DNA of 64,000 nucleotides, taken from assembly GCF_017254915.1 (NCBI RefSeq), contig NZ_JAFKCT010000009.1:1-64000 (forward strand), written 5' to 3'. This DNA comes from Algoriphagus oliviformis (GTDB lineage Bacteria; Bacteroidota; Bacteroidia; Cytophagales; Cyclobacteriaceae). The position numbers were made by a program, and so were the translations under genes. Below are positions 9,436-17,579 of the stretch, in pieces. The notes beneath the pieces are model-generated. The model searched no databases, was not told the DNA's origin, and saw only the letters and a list, made by a program, of their open reading frames with translations. Each line of letters opens with the position of its first letter. Position 1 is the stretch's first letter.

Positions 9436-9479
9436 GCCACAGATGCACGGATTTCCGGACTCATCCGTGCATCTGTGGC
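9436..9479. terminator. perfect 17-bp-arm hairpin, probable terminator of the 9493 operon
   Basis: GCCACAGATGCACGGAT (9436-9452) and its perfect complement (9463-9479) enclose a 10-base loop. An A-run lies on the left (9429-9435) and a T-run on the right, so it could terminate in both directions. The stop codon of the leftward DUF4153 gene is 13 bp away. The arm sequence belongs to the dispersed CACAGAT repeat family, so a repeat may have been adopted as a terminator. Confidence 0.65.
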
Positions 9480-9492
9480 ATTTCTTTTTTTT

Positions 9493-10749
9493 CTATTCAA
9501 ACCCAAACAGCATGGGCAGAACAAAAACCACCACGGCACTCCAAACCATATACACGGGCAGGTAGCGCACGACCGACTTGCCAACGTCCGCGAGCTCGGC
9601 TTTTTTGACCGCACTGTGGTAGAGCTTCCAGGAGATGAGGAAAAGGTGGATCAACATCAGCAGGTTGCCGCCCAGCACGGCCGTACGGTTGGGGGTGAAA
9701 CCCAGCTCTGAGATCCGGAAGATGATGGCAGAGATGGCGATCCCATTGACAATGATGGTGACCAAGGAAAGCAAAAACAGCGTCCAGGCTCCAAAAGCCC
9801 TTCTTTCCTGGGAAGAACCTTCGGCCACGGAGAAGAAGATCAAAGCCATGACCCCGATCAGCAGCAGATTAAAAAGCAGGAGAAATTCCCGGTCGTTGTA
9901 GGGATCTTTGCCGGTCACGGCGATGGCTATTAGATAAAAGACCAACATCACCAGCATGATCGGGCTGAATATCTTGGCGATTACCGGAGATACTTTGTTC
10001 ACCAGCTGGGGATTGCTATGGGCGAGATAGGTGCCGAGGATAGGGATGGCGGGAAGTCCGAAGGCTGCGACATAGTGTGCCCAGAAGTCTTCGATGGGTA
10101 CTTCGATTAGCGAAAACAAGCCGATGGTGATTGCGCTCAGCAGAAAGGCGGCGATGCCGATCAGTACCGATAGGACGGCGGCTTCCCCGTTAAACCGCAG
10201 GAAGTCCAGGCGCTTTTGCCAATCCCCGAGCTCTGGCCCGGAATAGGCGACGCCTAGCATCCCCCAGAGGAGCAGCGGCAGGTGGATACAGGCCAGTACG
10301 AGCGTGTCTGTTTCCTTTCCAGGTAGGGAGTTGATATAGACCAGCGAGAGTCCGGTGATGCCGATGAGGACGGATTTGGCGTTGAGTGAGAGCTCGTTTT
10401 TCCAGGCGAAAAAGGCAGTGATCAGCGGCAATACGATATAGCTGATGTTTCGCGGATAGAAAAACTCCTCGTCGATGGAGAAGATTTCCGGAATCTTGGC
10501 CAGAAATCCTGCGAAAAGAATAGCCAGGACCACCCAAAGGTGTTCCTTTTGGCTGCCCCAGGAGATGCCGTCGGCTTTGTCGCGAAGGCGCTCCTGCCAA
10601 AACTCGGCGATTTGCTGGCCTTGGATCTGGGGATAGACAGCTTGAAAAGCCCGTTTAAACTCGGACTTGTTGGCCCGGTAAAGCTTTTCCAGTTCTCCGG
10701 GCTGTTGGAGGTGGGAGAGAATTTGATTTTGCATGGTGCGGGGGATCAA
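9493..10749 (-). CDS. DUF4153-family multi-pass membrane protein
   Basis: A 418-residue inner-membrane protein. A soluble stretch of about 60 residues (HLQQPGELEKLYRANKSEFK) is followed by roughly ten hydrophobic segments, starting WVVLAILFAGFLAKI and ending VVRYLPVYMVWSAVVVFVLPM. Composition and arrangement resemble DUF4153 proteins of Bacteroidota; no activity is established for that family. It is the last gene of a leftward cluster (13428 to 9493) with a winged-helix regulator and CreD, which suggests an envelope-stress setting. An internal start six codons in (MQNQIL) is equally possible. Confidence 0.6.
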   Translation of the reverse strand: MIPRTMQNQILSHLQQPGELEKLYRANKSEFKRAFQAVYPQIQGQQIAEFWQERLRDKADGISWGSQKEHLWVVLAILFAGFLAKIPEIFSIDEEFFYPRNISYIVLPLITAFFAWKNELSLNAKSVLIGITGLSLVYINSLPGKETDTLVLACIHLPLLLWGMLGVAYSGPELGDWQKRLDFLRFNGEAAVLSVLIGIAAFLLSAITIGLFSLIEVPIEDFWAHYVAAFGLPAIPILGTYLAHSNPQLVNKVSPVIAKIFSPIMLVMLVFYLIAIAVTGKDPYNDREFLLLFNLLLIGVMALIFFSVAEGSSQERRAFGAWTLFLLSLVTIIVNGIAISAIIFRISELGFTPNRTAVLGGNLLMLIHLFLISWKLYHSAVKKAELADVGKSVVRYLPVYMVWSAVVVFVLPMLFGFE

Positions 10750-10779
10750 AGTTGAATCTATGGATTTCTAGGGGAGAGT

Positions 10780-11106
10780 TTAGTCCCAGTGACCGGTGAA
10801 GTTGAAGGCGATCACCGCGCTGAGCCAGAGGATGACGAAATACACCAGGGTGCTGAAAATAACCGCGATGAGTTTTTGGCTGCCGCGGGGAAACCAGTGG
10901 AAACCCATCAGGTAGAAAAACACCCCGCCAAAGGCTCCTCCAGCGGGAATGATCGTGAGGGGAACGGCCATCCAGAGTTTGAAGCTGTCGCCTGAGGAGA
11001 TGATCAGGAAGAGCAGGAGCGCCAAGGGCAGGATGGCTCCCAGCAAAGCGGGCAGGGGCAGAGACTTGAGCTCGATGTCGAAGGGGGCGTGCTTAGATGT
11101 TTTCAT
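10780..11106 (-). CDS. small three-helix membrane protein
   Basis: A 108-residue protein with three clear hydrophobic helices (LPALLGAILPLALLLFLII, WMAVPLTIIPAGGAFGGVFF and LIAVIFSTLVYFVILWLSAV). There is no signal cleavage site and no catalytic motif. It lies 30 bp upstream of the DUF4153 gene and 30 bp downstream of creD on the same strand, so it is almost certainly in the same transcript. I do not recognise a family with known function. Confidence 0.6.
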   Translation of the reverse strand: MKTSKHAPFDIELKSLPLPALLGAILPLALLLFLIISSGDSFKLWMAVPLTIIPAGGAFGGVFFYLMGFHWFPRGSQKLIAVIFSTLVYFVILWLSAVIAFNFTGHWD

Positions 11107-11136
11107 GGTTTAGGGGATTTTGAGGGGGAATGTTGC

Positions 11137-12468
11137 TTAGCTTTTGTACCAGTCGATTTTCCTGGAGATAAACATGGTCGTCGCCAATGCGATGAACAGG
11201 CCGATGCTGCCGATCAAGAGGGCGTATTCCTGCTGCTTGACGATCACGAAGATGAAGGTGTAGAAGAGGCCCAAGATCCCGGCAAACAGGCCGGTCGTCT
11301 TCAGGTCTCCAAAGAGGCTTTTCGCATAGCCTGCCAATAGTCCAACCGTCGCGGTGCTCGCCAGAAGGTAGGCCAGCGGGAAGCCCAACTGCTCCGAAAG
11401 CGCAATGAGCAGGGTGTAGTACAGCACCAGCGAAAACCCGATCAGGGTGTATTGCAGGGGATGGATGCGTTTTTTGGTGAATATTTCCATCAGGAAAAGC
11501 GAAAGGAAGCTCAGGATGATGATCAGTACCGCATACTTGGAAGTCCTGACGCTCTGTTGGTATTGGTCGGCGGGAAGCTTCAGGGAAAGGCCAAAGGCAC
11601 TGCCTTCGACGGCTGGAATCCCTCCGAGAAACTCTTGGCCAAAAGGCCGGTTGAAGTGGAGTACTTTCCATTGGCTGCTGAAGCTCTCCTCGTTCAGCTC
11701 CCTGGATTTGGGCAAAAACTCCCCTTGGAAACTCGGACTGGGCCAGTTGCCGCTGAGCTGCATTTGGGTGGTTTTTCCGACAGGCGCGACCAGAAACTCC
11801 TTGCTTCCTTTCACTTTTAGCTTGCCGGAGAAGTCAAATCCCAAGTTGGCGGAGTCCAGCTGCAGGGGGACTTGGAGTCCTTGTAGCTGTGTTCTTCCGT
11901 CCGAAAAGGGCTCGGCGGCAAGCGTGGAGCCATTGAGCTCGATCTGTGGATTTTCGCCGATACCGCGGAGGTCGGAGAGTCTGAGGTAGAGGGCTGCCTG
12001 ATCCCAGAGCATCTGCTCCGGTTGGAGGTTGAGTTTGGACAAAGCCAGGGGCTTGAATTTGGCCTTCAGCTCCAAGTCTCCGGAGTAGACCACCACGTCA
12101 AAAATCCCCCTGTGAAGCTCCTGTGCATCGAGGTTGGCCGTGATGTCCAAGTCCTCAGGAAAGAAATAGGCAGTGCTGAGTTCCTTCGTTGTTTGTGTTT
12201 GTCCGCCAGTTTCGGTCTGTTTGGTTTGGTAAAAAGGCACGCCCAGAAAAGGACCGGCTAGGGTCTGGGCGCGAGACCATTTGCCGCTGACTTCCTCTTC
12301 GGCTTCTTCCATGCGGGTCTGGCGCTCCTGGATGAGATTGAGCGTCATCGACTGGGGGATGAGCAAAATGACGACGATGAAGCCGATGATCAGGAGCTTG
12401 ATACTGACCGACTTGCTTACCAGGTTTTGGGTCTGGTGGAGGATGGAGGGATTGTGGGTGTGTTCCAT
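11137..12468 (-). CDS. creD: CreD-family inner membrane protein
   Basis: A 443-residue protein matching CreD (cell envelope integrity protein). It has an N-terminal transmembrane helix (SIKLLIIGFIVVILLIPQSM) with RQTRMEEAEEEVSGKWSRAQTLAGPFLGVPF just after it, a periplasmic beta-rich domain up to about residue 300, then several C-terminal helices. In E. coli creD is controlled by CreBC; here no CreBC genes are adjacent. Instead a PF13601-type winged-helix gene is next door. A 17-bp palindrome (12486-12502), also found before the first gene of the cluster, sits just upstream. Family is well supported; the molecular role of CreD is poorly known in general. Confidence 0.85.
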   Translation of the reverse strand: MEHTHNPSILHQTQNLVSKSVSIKLLIIGFIVVILLIPQSMTLNLIQERQTRMEEAEEEVSGKWSRAQTLAGPFLGVPFYQTKQTETGGQTQTTKELSTAYFFPEDLDITANLDAQELHRGIFDVVVYSGDLELKAKFKPLALSKLNLQPEQMLWDQAALYLRLSDLRGIGENPQIELNGSTLAAEPFSDGRTQLQGLQVPLQLDSANLGFDFSGKLKVKGSKEFLVAPVGKTTQMQLSGNWPSPSFQGEFLPKSRELNEESFSSQWKVLHFNRPFGQEFLGGIPAVEGSAFGLSLKLPADQYQQSVRTSKYAVLIIILSFLSLFLMEIFTKKRIHPLQYTLIGFSLVLYYTLLIALSEQLGFPLAYLLASTATVGLLAGYAKSLFGDLKTTGLFAGILGLFYTFIFVIVKQQEYALLIGSIGLFIALATTMFISRKIDWYKS

Positions 12469-12485
12469 TGGGTTTGATTAAAAGT

Positions 12486-12502
12486 ACTTTGATTTTCAAA
12501 GT
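12486..12502. promoter_or_regulatory. palindromic operator candidate upstream of creD
   Basis: ACTTTG-ATTTT-CAAAGT is a perfect 6-bp inverted repeat with a 5-bp spacer, ending 18 bp before the creD start. The identical arms with the same spacing occur at 13439-13455, before the first gene of the cluster. On the creD strand the flank reads TACTTTTA, close to the Bacteroidota -7 box, so a bound protein would cover the promoter. Confidence 0.6.
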
Positions 12503-12518
12503 GAATGGATAAATTTTT

Positions 12519-12812
12519 TTAGGTTTTGTTTTCGTTGATCAAATTTTCAAGGAAGTCCAGGTGTGCCTGGAAAGCCGTTTTTCCTGCTGCGGTCGCGGAA
12601 TAGTTGGTCATGGGCTTTCGGCCCACAAAGGTTTTGTCAAAGCTGATATAGCCCGAGCTTTCGAGGTTCTTGAGGTGAGAGGCGAGATTGCCGTCGGTCA
12701 CCTCCAGGATCTCTTTGAACGAGTTGAAGTCGTACTGCTCATTGACCATCAGGATGGACATGATCCGCAGTCGGACGATGTTTTCAAATGCCTTGTCGAA
12801 AATCCCCTCCAC
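12519..12812 (-). CDS. winged-helix transcriptional regulator (PF13601/MarR-like)
   Basis: A 97-residue DNA-binding protein. It shows the family pattern KAFENIVRLRIMSILMVNE, then the recognition region TDGNLASHLKNLESSGYI, a wing (FDKTFVGRKPMTNYSATAAG) and a C-terminal helix. The start is GTG at 12812, one base after the stop of the upstream membrane-protein gene, so the two are translationally close; the next internal Met would cut into helix 1. Related genes in Bacteroidota commonly sit beside membrane proteins and creD. The duplicated ACTTTG-N5-CAAAGT palindrome is the natural candidate for its binding site. Confidence 0.8.
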   Translation of the reverse strand: MEGIFDKAFENIVRLRIMSILMVNEQYDFNSFKEILEVTDGNLASHLKNLESSGYISFDKTFVGRKPMTNYSATAAGKTAFQAHLDFLENLINENKT

Positions 12813-12813
12813 G

Positions 12814-13428
12814 TCACCGGTCGTATTTGTAATACATCATCGAGCCATAGATCACATGCAGTACGCCAAAGCCCAGCGTCCAGGTGATCAGGCCATAGCC
12901 CGGAAAGAAGGCCGAAATGATTCCCAAAGCCAGTTCGCAATACCCAAGGTACTTGATGTCTCCGAGGGAAAAGTGGGCCGCGTTGATCAGCGCCAGGCCG
13001 TAGAAAATCAGGGTAGCCGGAGCTACGATGATCAGGTATCCCCTGGAAATCAAGGCAAGGCTGAAGATGCCGCCGACCACCAAAGGGATGAGCAGGGCGG
13101 AGATAAAGCGCTTGCTGGCAGAGGTCCACAGCTTGGAGGAAGTGCGCTGGCTCTTCCTTTGGCTCAGCGCCCAGCCGGTATAGAGTGAGAGTGCCAAAAC
13201 TGCGCAGGCAGTCACCAAAAGCCTCAGCAGCGTCTGATCCTCCTGGATGTAGCTCGTCCTGAATCCGAAGGGCGGGTTGGGAAAGTAGATCCAGTAGTAG
13301 GCCATTCCCGCGCCGATCAGCGCATAGATGCCTGCCAGTACTCCAGACAGGCCGCTCAGGGACAGGAAGCGGGTGCTCCGCTCCATCATCGACTTGATTT
13401 CGGCTAATTCTTGCTCCGGTTTTTTCAT
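12814..13428 (-). CDS. multi-pass membrane protein, first gene of the creD cluster
   Basis: Start taken at ATG 13428 (MKKPEQELAEIKSMMERS); an upstream extension to 13482 would run through the palindrome and is unlikely. The protein of 204 residues has a short acidic N terminus and six or so hydrophobic helices (LSGLSGVLAGIYALIGAGMA through GFGVLHVIYGSMMYY). No catalytic motif is visible. Such proteins are regularly paired with PF13601 regulators in Bacteroidota, and here the regulator follows one base later. The operator-like palindrome at 13439-13455 lies 10 bp upstream of the start. Confidence 0.65.
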   Translation of the reverse strand: MKKPEQELAEIKSMMERSTRFLSLSGLSGVLAGIYALIGAGMAYYWIYFPNPPFGFRTSYIQEDQTLLRLLVTACAVLALSLYTGWALSQRKSQRTSSKLWTSASKRFISALLIPLVVGGIFSLALISRGYLIIVAPATLIFYGLALINAAHFSLGDIKYLGYCELALGIISAFFPGYGLITWTLGFGVLHVIYGSMMYYKYDR

Positions 13429-13438
13429 TTTCAAAAGT

Positions 13439-13455
13439 ACTTTGAGATACAAAGT
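13439..13455. promoter_or_regulatory. palindromic operator candidate before the membrane protein/regulator genes
   Basis: ACTTTG-AGATA-CAAAGT is a perfect inverted repeat, 10 bp upstream of the 13428 start. Read on the gene strand, the region contains TTTACTTTG and TACTTTTG, both close to the TAnnTTTG -7 element. The palindrome therefore overlaps the likely promoter and fits repression. The same site is found at 12486-12502. Confidence 0.6.
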
Positions 13456-13482
13456 AAATGAACTTTTCAATTCCTTCGCCAT

Positions 13483-13804
13483 GAGCCCGAAAAAAAATAT
13501 ATGGTTATCCGCTTTTATGCCAGTAGGTAGCCGTGACGATACAAAAGAAGGCTAAACTTTAGGCTTTGCCCTACTTCGGTCTTCGGTCATCGGTCTTCCA
13601 GCCCGATTGAAGAAGCAAATGCGCTTACTGGTAAGTTTGCGGATAATCATGAAAAAATAAAAGAAATAGCGCCGACCCGGGGGATTTTTGGAGATTCTCA
13701 GGACAGCTCTACGATAAATCGTTATTTTAGATGGAGACTGAGGACTCTTAAGTCCCTGTTCTTTTGTTTTCGGCGTATCACGATCCCTCCAAACCGAATG
13801 TACT
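13483..13804. other. intergenic region without a recognised gene
   Basis: This 322-bp spacer holds a GGTCTTCGGTCATCGGTCTTCC-type repeat run near 13573-13595 and a small hairpin GGACT-CTTA-AGTCC near 13742-13755 followed by T-rich sequence. Nothing else could be supported. Any promoter for the PAAR gene must lie here, but no good -7 box was found. Confidence 0.4.
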
Positions 13805-14104
13805 ATGCCCATGGCCGCCAGACTCACCGACATGCATACCTGCCCGATGCAAACTCCTGGGACGCCACCCATTCCCCATGTGGGCGGCCCTGTGATCGGT
13901 CCTGGAGAGGCTACCGTTTTGATAGGAGGGATGCCGGCAGCCGTGGTGGGTGATTCCTGCGTCTGCGTAGGTCCGCCGGACACCATAGCCATGGGGTCTT
14001 CCACCGTAATGATCGGAGGGAAGCCCGCTGCTAGGGCAGGAGACTCCACTGCCCACGGAGGCTCGATCGCCATTGGCTGCCCCACGGTGATGATAGGCGG
14101 CTAG
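13805..14104 (+). CDS. PAAR-domain protein (contractile injection spike tip), orphan
   Basis: A 99-residue protein made only of a PAAR domain. It opens MPMAARLTDMHTCP and runs through repeated glycine-rich turns (GGPVIGPGEATVLIGG, PAAVVGDSCVCVGPPD, GKPAARAGDSTAHGG) to a final VMIGG. PAAR proteins cap the VgrG/spike complex of type VI secretion systems and related extracellular injection machines and can carry effectors. Here there is no C-terminal toxin extension, and no VgrG, sheath or effector gene lies nearby, so its machinery must be elsewhere in the genome. A second ATG two codons in is possible. Confidence 0.85.
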   Translation: MPMAARLTDMHTCPMQTPGTPPIPHVGGPVIGPGEATVLIGGMPAAVVGDSCVCVGPPDTIAMGSSTVMIGGKPAARAGDSTAHGGSIAIGCPTVMIGG

Positions 14105-14113
14105 GCTTCGATG

Positions 14114-14140
14114 TGGCCTTTGGGACTGAAAGGCCATTTT
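14114..14140 (+). terminator. intrinsic terminator after the PAAR gene
   Basis: TGGCCTTT-GGGACTG-AAAGGCCA forms a perfect 8-bp stem followed by TTTT, 9 bp after the PAAR stop codon. It isolates the PAAR gene as a single-gene unit. Confidence 0.7.
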
Positions 14141-14250
14141 CAGGGCTTTTCGAGGCCTATGTCGGTTACTTTTTCCTTTTTTATCAAAAACCAGAAGAAA
14201 ATCTGTCATTTTGAAAAAATGTCGGATAGATACTTGTAGAAATTCTAAAT

Positions 14251-14283
14251 TTTGTTCTATAAAATGGAAATTTTACTAATTTG
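14251..14283 (+). promoter_or_regulatory. candidate promoter of ppc
   Basis: TTTG at 14251-14254 is followed after 22 bp by TAATTTG at 14277-14283, close to the Bacteroidota -33/-7 pattern TTTG-N19-22-TAnnTTTG (one base short in the -7 spacer). The predicted transcript start would leave a leader of about 20 bases before the ppc ATG. Confidence 0.4.
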
Positions 14284-14308
14284 CCTGACCTATTAAAATC
14301 GACCCTGA

Positions 14309-16843
14309 ATGTATCCTATTTACGACACTCAAGTCGCCAAGCGATTTACCATCTACAACAGTCTTTTTCTCGACCTGCCCTTTGACGACATCTATGTGAC
14401 GGGGACGCTGCTGCCTTTTTTGGGTAAAGCCTGCGAGCGTGGCTACGCCTCCGGCAAGTCGCCTAGGGAGATCATCGACGGGTTTTTTGAGGAGATGATG
14501 CCTGGTGAAAACGAGAAGAAACGCTTCGATTTCCTCTTTGAGATGATCCAGTACGTGGAGCGTCAGGTGGTATTGTTTGACTCGATCGAGGATGCCGCCT
14601 ACGAAAAGATCAACGACATCTCGGGCAAAGGCTCGGTGAAGGCACTGATCAACCGTGTGGAAACCGACCGCAAAAAAGAGGCGCTGATCGAGAAGCTGAA
14701 GAACTTCTCCGTGAGGCTCACCCTCACAGCCCACCCGACCCAGTTTTATCCCGGCAACGTGCTCGGGATCATTACCGATCTGGAAAACGCCATCCGCACC
14801 GATGACCTGGAAAACATCAACCTGCTGCTACAGCAGCTAGGCAAGACGGGCTTTATCAACCGGGAGCAGCCGACACCGTTTAACGAGGCCGTGAGCTTGA
14901 TCTGGTATTTGGAAAATGTGTTTTATCACAGCATTCCGGATATCATCATCCGTCTGCTCAAGGGGCTGGATCAACCGCTGCACACTTGGGAAAACCCGGC
15001 CATTCTCAAAGTGGGATTCTGGCCTGGGGGTGACCGTGACGGCAACCCCTTTGTGACCCACGAGACGACCATCCAAGTGGCCGACCGCCTGAAAAAGTGG
15101 CTGATGCGATGCTACTACCGTGATCTGAGAGCGCTCAAGAAGCGTCTGACCTTCAAGCATGTGGAGGAGCATATCGTGAAGGCCGAGCGTGGGATCTTCT
15201 TCACGTTGTTTGAAAACAAAGAAGTCTACAGCTCCAAGGATGATCTACTGGCCATCCTTTTGGAAGCACGGGAGGCGCTGATCAAGTACCACGATGGGCT
15301 TTTCCTGGATCTGTTGGATCGTTTTATATTGAAAGTCAGGATCTTTGGATTCCACTTTGCGCACATGGACCTGCGTCAGGACAGCCGCAAGCATGATGCG
15401 TTTTGGGAGGAGGTCTTCAGTATCCAGGGCAAAGAGTTTGTGGGCACTGAGGAGGAGTTGATTGATAAAGTAATGAAAACCAAGGCTCTGCCTTCTTTGG
15501 AGCATTTCGAGGAGCCATTCCATCGAGAGATCCTACAGTCTATGGCCACGGTCAAGTCCGTGCAGAAGACCAACGGGGAAGAGGGCCTTCACCGCTATAT
15601 CATCTCCAACTGTCAGTCGGTGCTGCATCTTCTGGAAGTTTACCAATTGGCCAAGCTCACCATGGGCGTGAAGCCCGGGGGACTGCCTGTGGACATCGTA
15701 CCGCTCTTTGAGACCGTCGAAGATCTCAAAATGGCTCCGGAGATTATGACACGGCTCTACACCATGCCGGAATACAAAACCCACCTCAAGAGCCGAGGTA
15801 GCAAGCAGAGCATCATGCTGGGCTTCTCCGATGGCACCAAAGATGGAGGCTACCTCAAGGCAAACTGGTCTATTCTGGTAGCCAAGGAGGAACTCACCCG
15901 CGTGTCCAGGGAACATGGCATCCAGGTCGTGTTCTTTGACGGTAGAGGCGGACCTGTGGCAAGAGGTGGCGGAAACCTACACAACTTCTATGCATCACTG
16001 GGCCAAAAAGTGGAAAACTCCGAGATCCAAGTGACGATACAGGGACAGACCATTTCCTCCAACTATGGCAAGCAGGTGTCCTGTACGTACAACTTTGAGC
16101 AACTGCTCAGCGCGGGGCTCGAAAACCACCTCTATCCAGATGCGGAGAAAAACCTGAATGACGAGCAGCGTGCCCTGATACAGCAGCTGGCTGACTCCGG
16201 CTACGAAGCCTATAAAGCGCTGAAAAGCCATCCGAAGTTTGTTCCTTACCTGGAGCATGTCGCTCCCTTGAAGTTCTTTGGGATGACCAACATCGGCTCC
16301 AGACCCATGAAGCGGGGCGGGGGATCCGGGCTGAAGTTTGAGGACCTGAGGGCGATTCCTTTCGTGGGCTCTTGGGCTCAGATGAAGCAGAATATCCCAG
16401 GCTTCTACGGCGTGGGCTCCGCCATTGCGGAGTTGGAGAAGGAAGGCAAAATGGGCGAGCTGAAGAAGCTGTACCAAGACAGCCTTTTCTTCAGAACCCT
16501 GCTTGGAAACTCCATGCAATCCCTCAACAAGTGCTACTATCCCGCTACTGCCTACCTGAAGGACAATCCCGAGTACAGCGAGTTTTGGAAAATGCTCTAT
16601 AAAGAGTTTGAATGCTCCGTGGAAAAGCTGAAGCAAGTGGCAGGGATGGAAGAGCTGCTGGAGGACAATCCGGTATCCAAGGCCTCCATCGAGATCCGCG
16701 AGCGCATTGTGTTGCCGCTGATCACTATCCAGCAGTATGCGATACAGATCGGCTTGGAAAACGGCGCTTCTGCCGAAATCCTGGACAAGCTCATCCTGAG
16801 AACGATGTTTGGAATCATCAACGCCACCCGAAACGCGGCATAA
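14309..16843 (+). CDS. ppc: phosphoenolpyruvate carboxylase
   Basis: Carboxylates PEP to oxaloacetate, replenishing the TCA cycle (citrate synthase is also in this window). At 844 residues it is near full family length (about 880). Catalytic motifs are intact: LTLTAHPTQ with His142, the GGDRDGNPFV substrate loop, the glycine-rich FFDGRGGPVARGGGN loop and the C-terminal region. The N terminus (MYPIYDTQVAKRFTIYNSLF) resembles the Bacteroidota type rather than the E. coli type. The gene stands alone between the PAAR terminator and a strong bidirectional terminator. Confidence 0.95.
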   Translation: MYPIYDTQVAKRFTIYNSLFLDLPFDDIYVTGTLLPFLGKACERGYASGKSPREIIDGFFEEMMPGENEKKRFDFLFEMIQYVERQVVLFDSIEDAAYEKINDISGKGSVKALINRVETDRKKEALIEKLKNFSVRLTLTAHPTQFYPGNVLGIITDLENAIRTDDLENINLLLQQLGKTGFINREQPTPFNEAVSLIWYLENVFYHSIPDIIIRLLKGLDQPLHTWENPAILKVGFWPGGDRDGNPFVTHETTIQVADRLKKWLMRCYYRDLRALKKRLTFKHVEEHIVKAERGIFFTLFENKEVYSSKDDLLAILLEAREALIKYHDGLFLDLLDRFILKVRIFGFHFAHMDLRQDSRKHDAFWEEVFSIQGKEFVGTEEELIDKVMKTKALPSLEHFEEPFHREILQSMATVKSVQKTNGEEGLHRYIISNCQSVLHLLEVYQLAKLTMGVKPGGLPVDIVPLFETVEDLKMAPEIMTRLYTMPEYKTHLKSRGSKQSIMLGFSDGTKDGGYLKANWSILVAKEELTRVSREHGIQVVFFDGRGGPVARGGGNLHNFYASLGQKVENSEIQVTIQGQTISSNYGKQVSCTYNFEQLLSAGLENHLYPDAEKNLNDEQRALIQQLADSGYEAYKALKSHPKFVPYLEHVAPLKFFGMTNIGSRPMKRGGGSGLKFEDLRAIPFVGSWAQMKQNIPGFYGVGSAIAELEKEGKMGELKKLYQDSLFFRTLLGNSMQSLNKCYYPATAYLKDNPEYSEFWKMLYKEFECSVEKLKQVAGMEELLEDNPVSKASIEIRERIVLPLITIQQYAIQIGLENGASAEILDKLILRTMFGIINATRNAA

Positions 16844-16860
16844 GGAAACGGGAAAAAACA

Positions 16861-16902
16861 AAAGAGGCTGTCTCATCCGAGACAGCCTCTTTTGTTTTTT
16901 TG
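16861..16902. terminator. bidirectional intrinsic terminator
   Basis: AAAGAGGCTGTCTC-ATCC-GAGACAGCCTCTTT is a 14-bp perfect stem with A/T runs on both sides. It ends both rightward ppc and the leftward lipoprotein gene that stops at 16916. Confidence 0.9.
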
Positions 16903-16915
16903 ATACTGGTGTGGT

Positions 16916-17569
16916 TTACTTCTTCGCGATCGACTTGGCGATGATGCCGTCTTTGACCATCAGGTCTACCACGACACCGGCAAAGGTGTGGGAGAAGGTG
17001 TCCAGATTGCTGGGGTTGGTCGTTTCGGATTGGGAAGACCATACCAGCGCCTCAGACTTGGCATCGTAGAGGTTTACCTCGATGTAGTACATCTTGTCGG
17101 TGGTGTAGTAGCCTGGGTCATAGGTCATGGCGCCATAGTAGCCATAGTACCCCCCAAATCTGCCATAGTATCCTCCATAGCCCATGGGCGCATAGGTCGT
17201 GGTGCCCTGTACATAGCGGGTTTCGGAGGTCTGGTCCAAAAGCGCAACGGTCAGGATGCCGTCATGTCCGGCGGCGCGTACTGCTTCCAGCGCCTTGGCC
17301 ATGCCTTCCTTGTCCTTGGCAGTACCGAGCGGGATGAGCGTCAAGCTGCTGGCGGATTTTACCCCATCTTCTTCCAGAGTAGCCACCAGCTCCTCCTCAA
17401 ATGCCTGTCGATTGACCAAGTTGCTGCTGAGGCCAGTCACCAGGATGTTTTCATAGGGTGTGGAGGGCTTGTCTGGGCTGGACCAGGAGCCGATGATTTT
17501 GGTGCTCGGTGAGCAGGCGGCCAGGATAGACGCTACGGCTAGGCTGGCCAGAAAAGAGAGTTTTTTCAT
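16916..17569 (-). CDS. lipoprotein with Gly/Tyr-rich segment
   Basis: A 217-residue lipoprotein with signal peptide and lipobox (ILAAC, Cys19). The N-terminal alpha/beta part (NILVTGLSSNLVNRQAFEEELVATL) recalls proteins that bind or assemble at the outer-membrane periplasmic face. The centre holds a striking Gly/Tyr run (MGYGGYYGRFGGYYGYYGAM, about residues 132-151). The C terminus (YYIEVNLYDAKSEALVWSSQSET) resembles DUF4136-type endings. It is the last gene of a leftward set of five small envelope genes, 10 bp after the DUF4136 gene upstream. Function unknown. Confidence 0.65.
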   Translation of the reverse strand: MKKLSFLASLAVASILAACSPSTKIIGSWSSPDKPSTPYENILVTGLSSNLVNRQAFEEELVATLEEDGVKSASSLTLIPLGTAKDKEGMAKALEAVRAAGHDGILTVALLDQTSETRYVQGTTTYAPMGYGGYYGRFGGYYGYYGAMTYDPGYYTTDKMYYIEVNLYDAKSEALVWSSQSETTNPSNLDTFSHTFAGVVVDLMVKDGIIAKSIAKK

Positions 17570-17579
17570 GAGATTAAAA

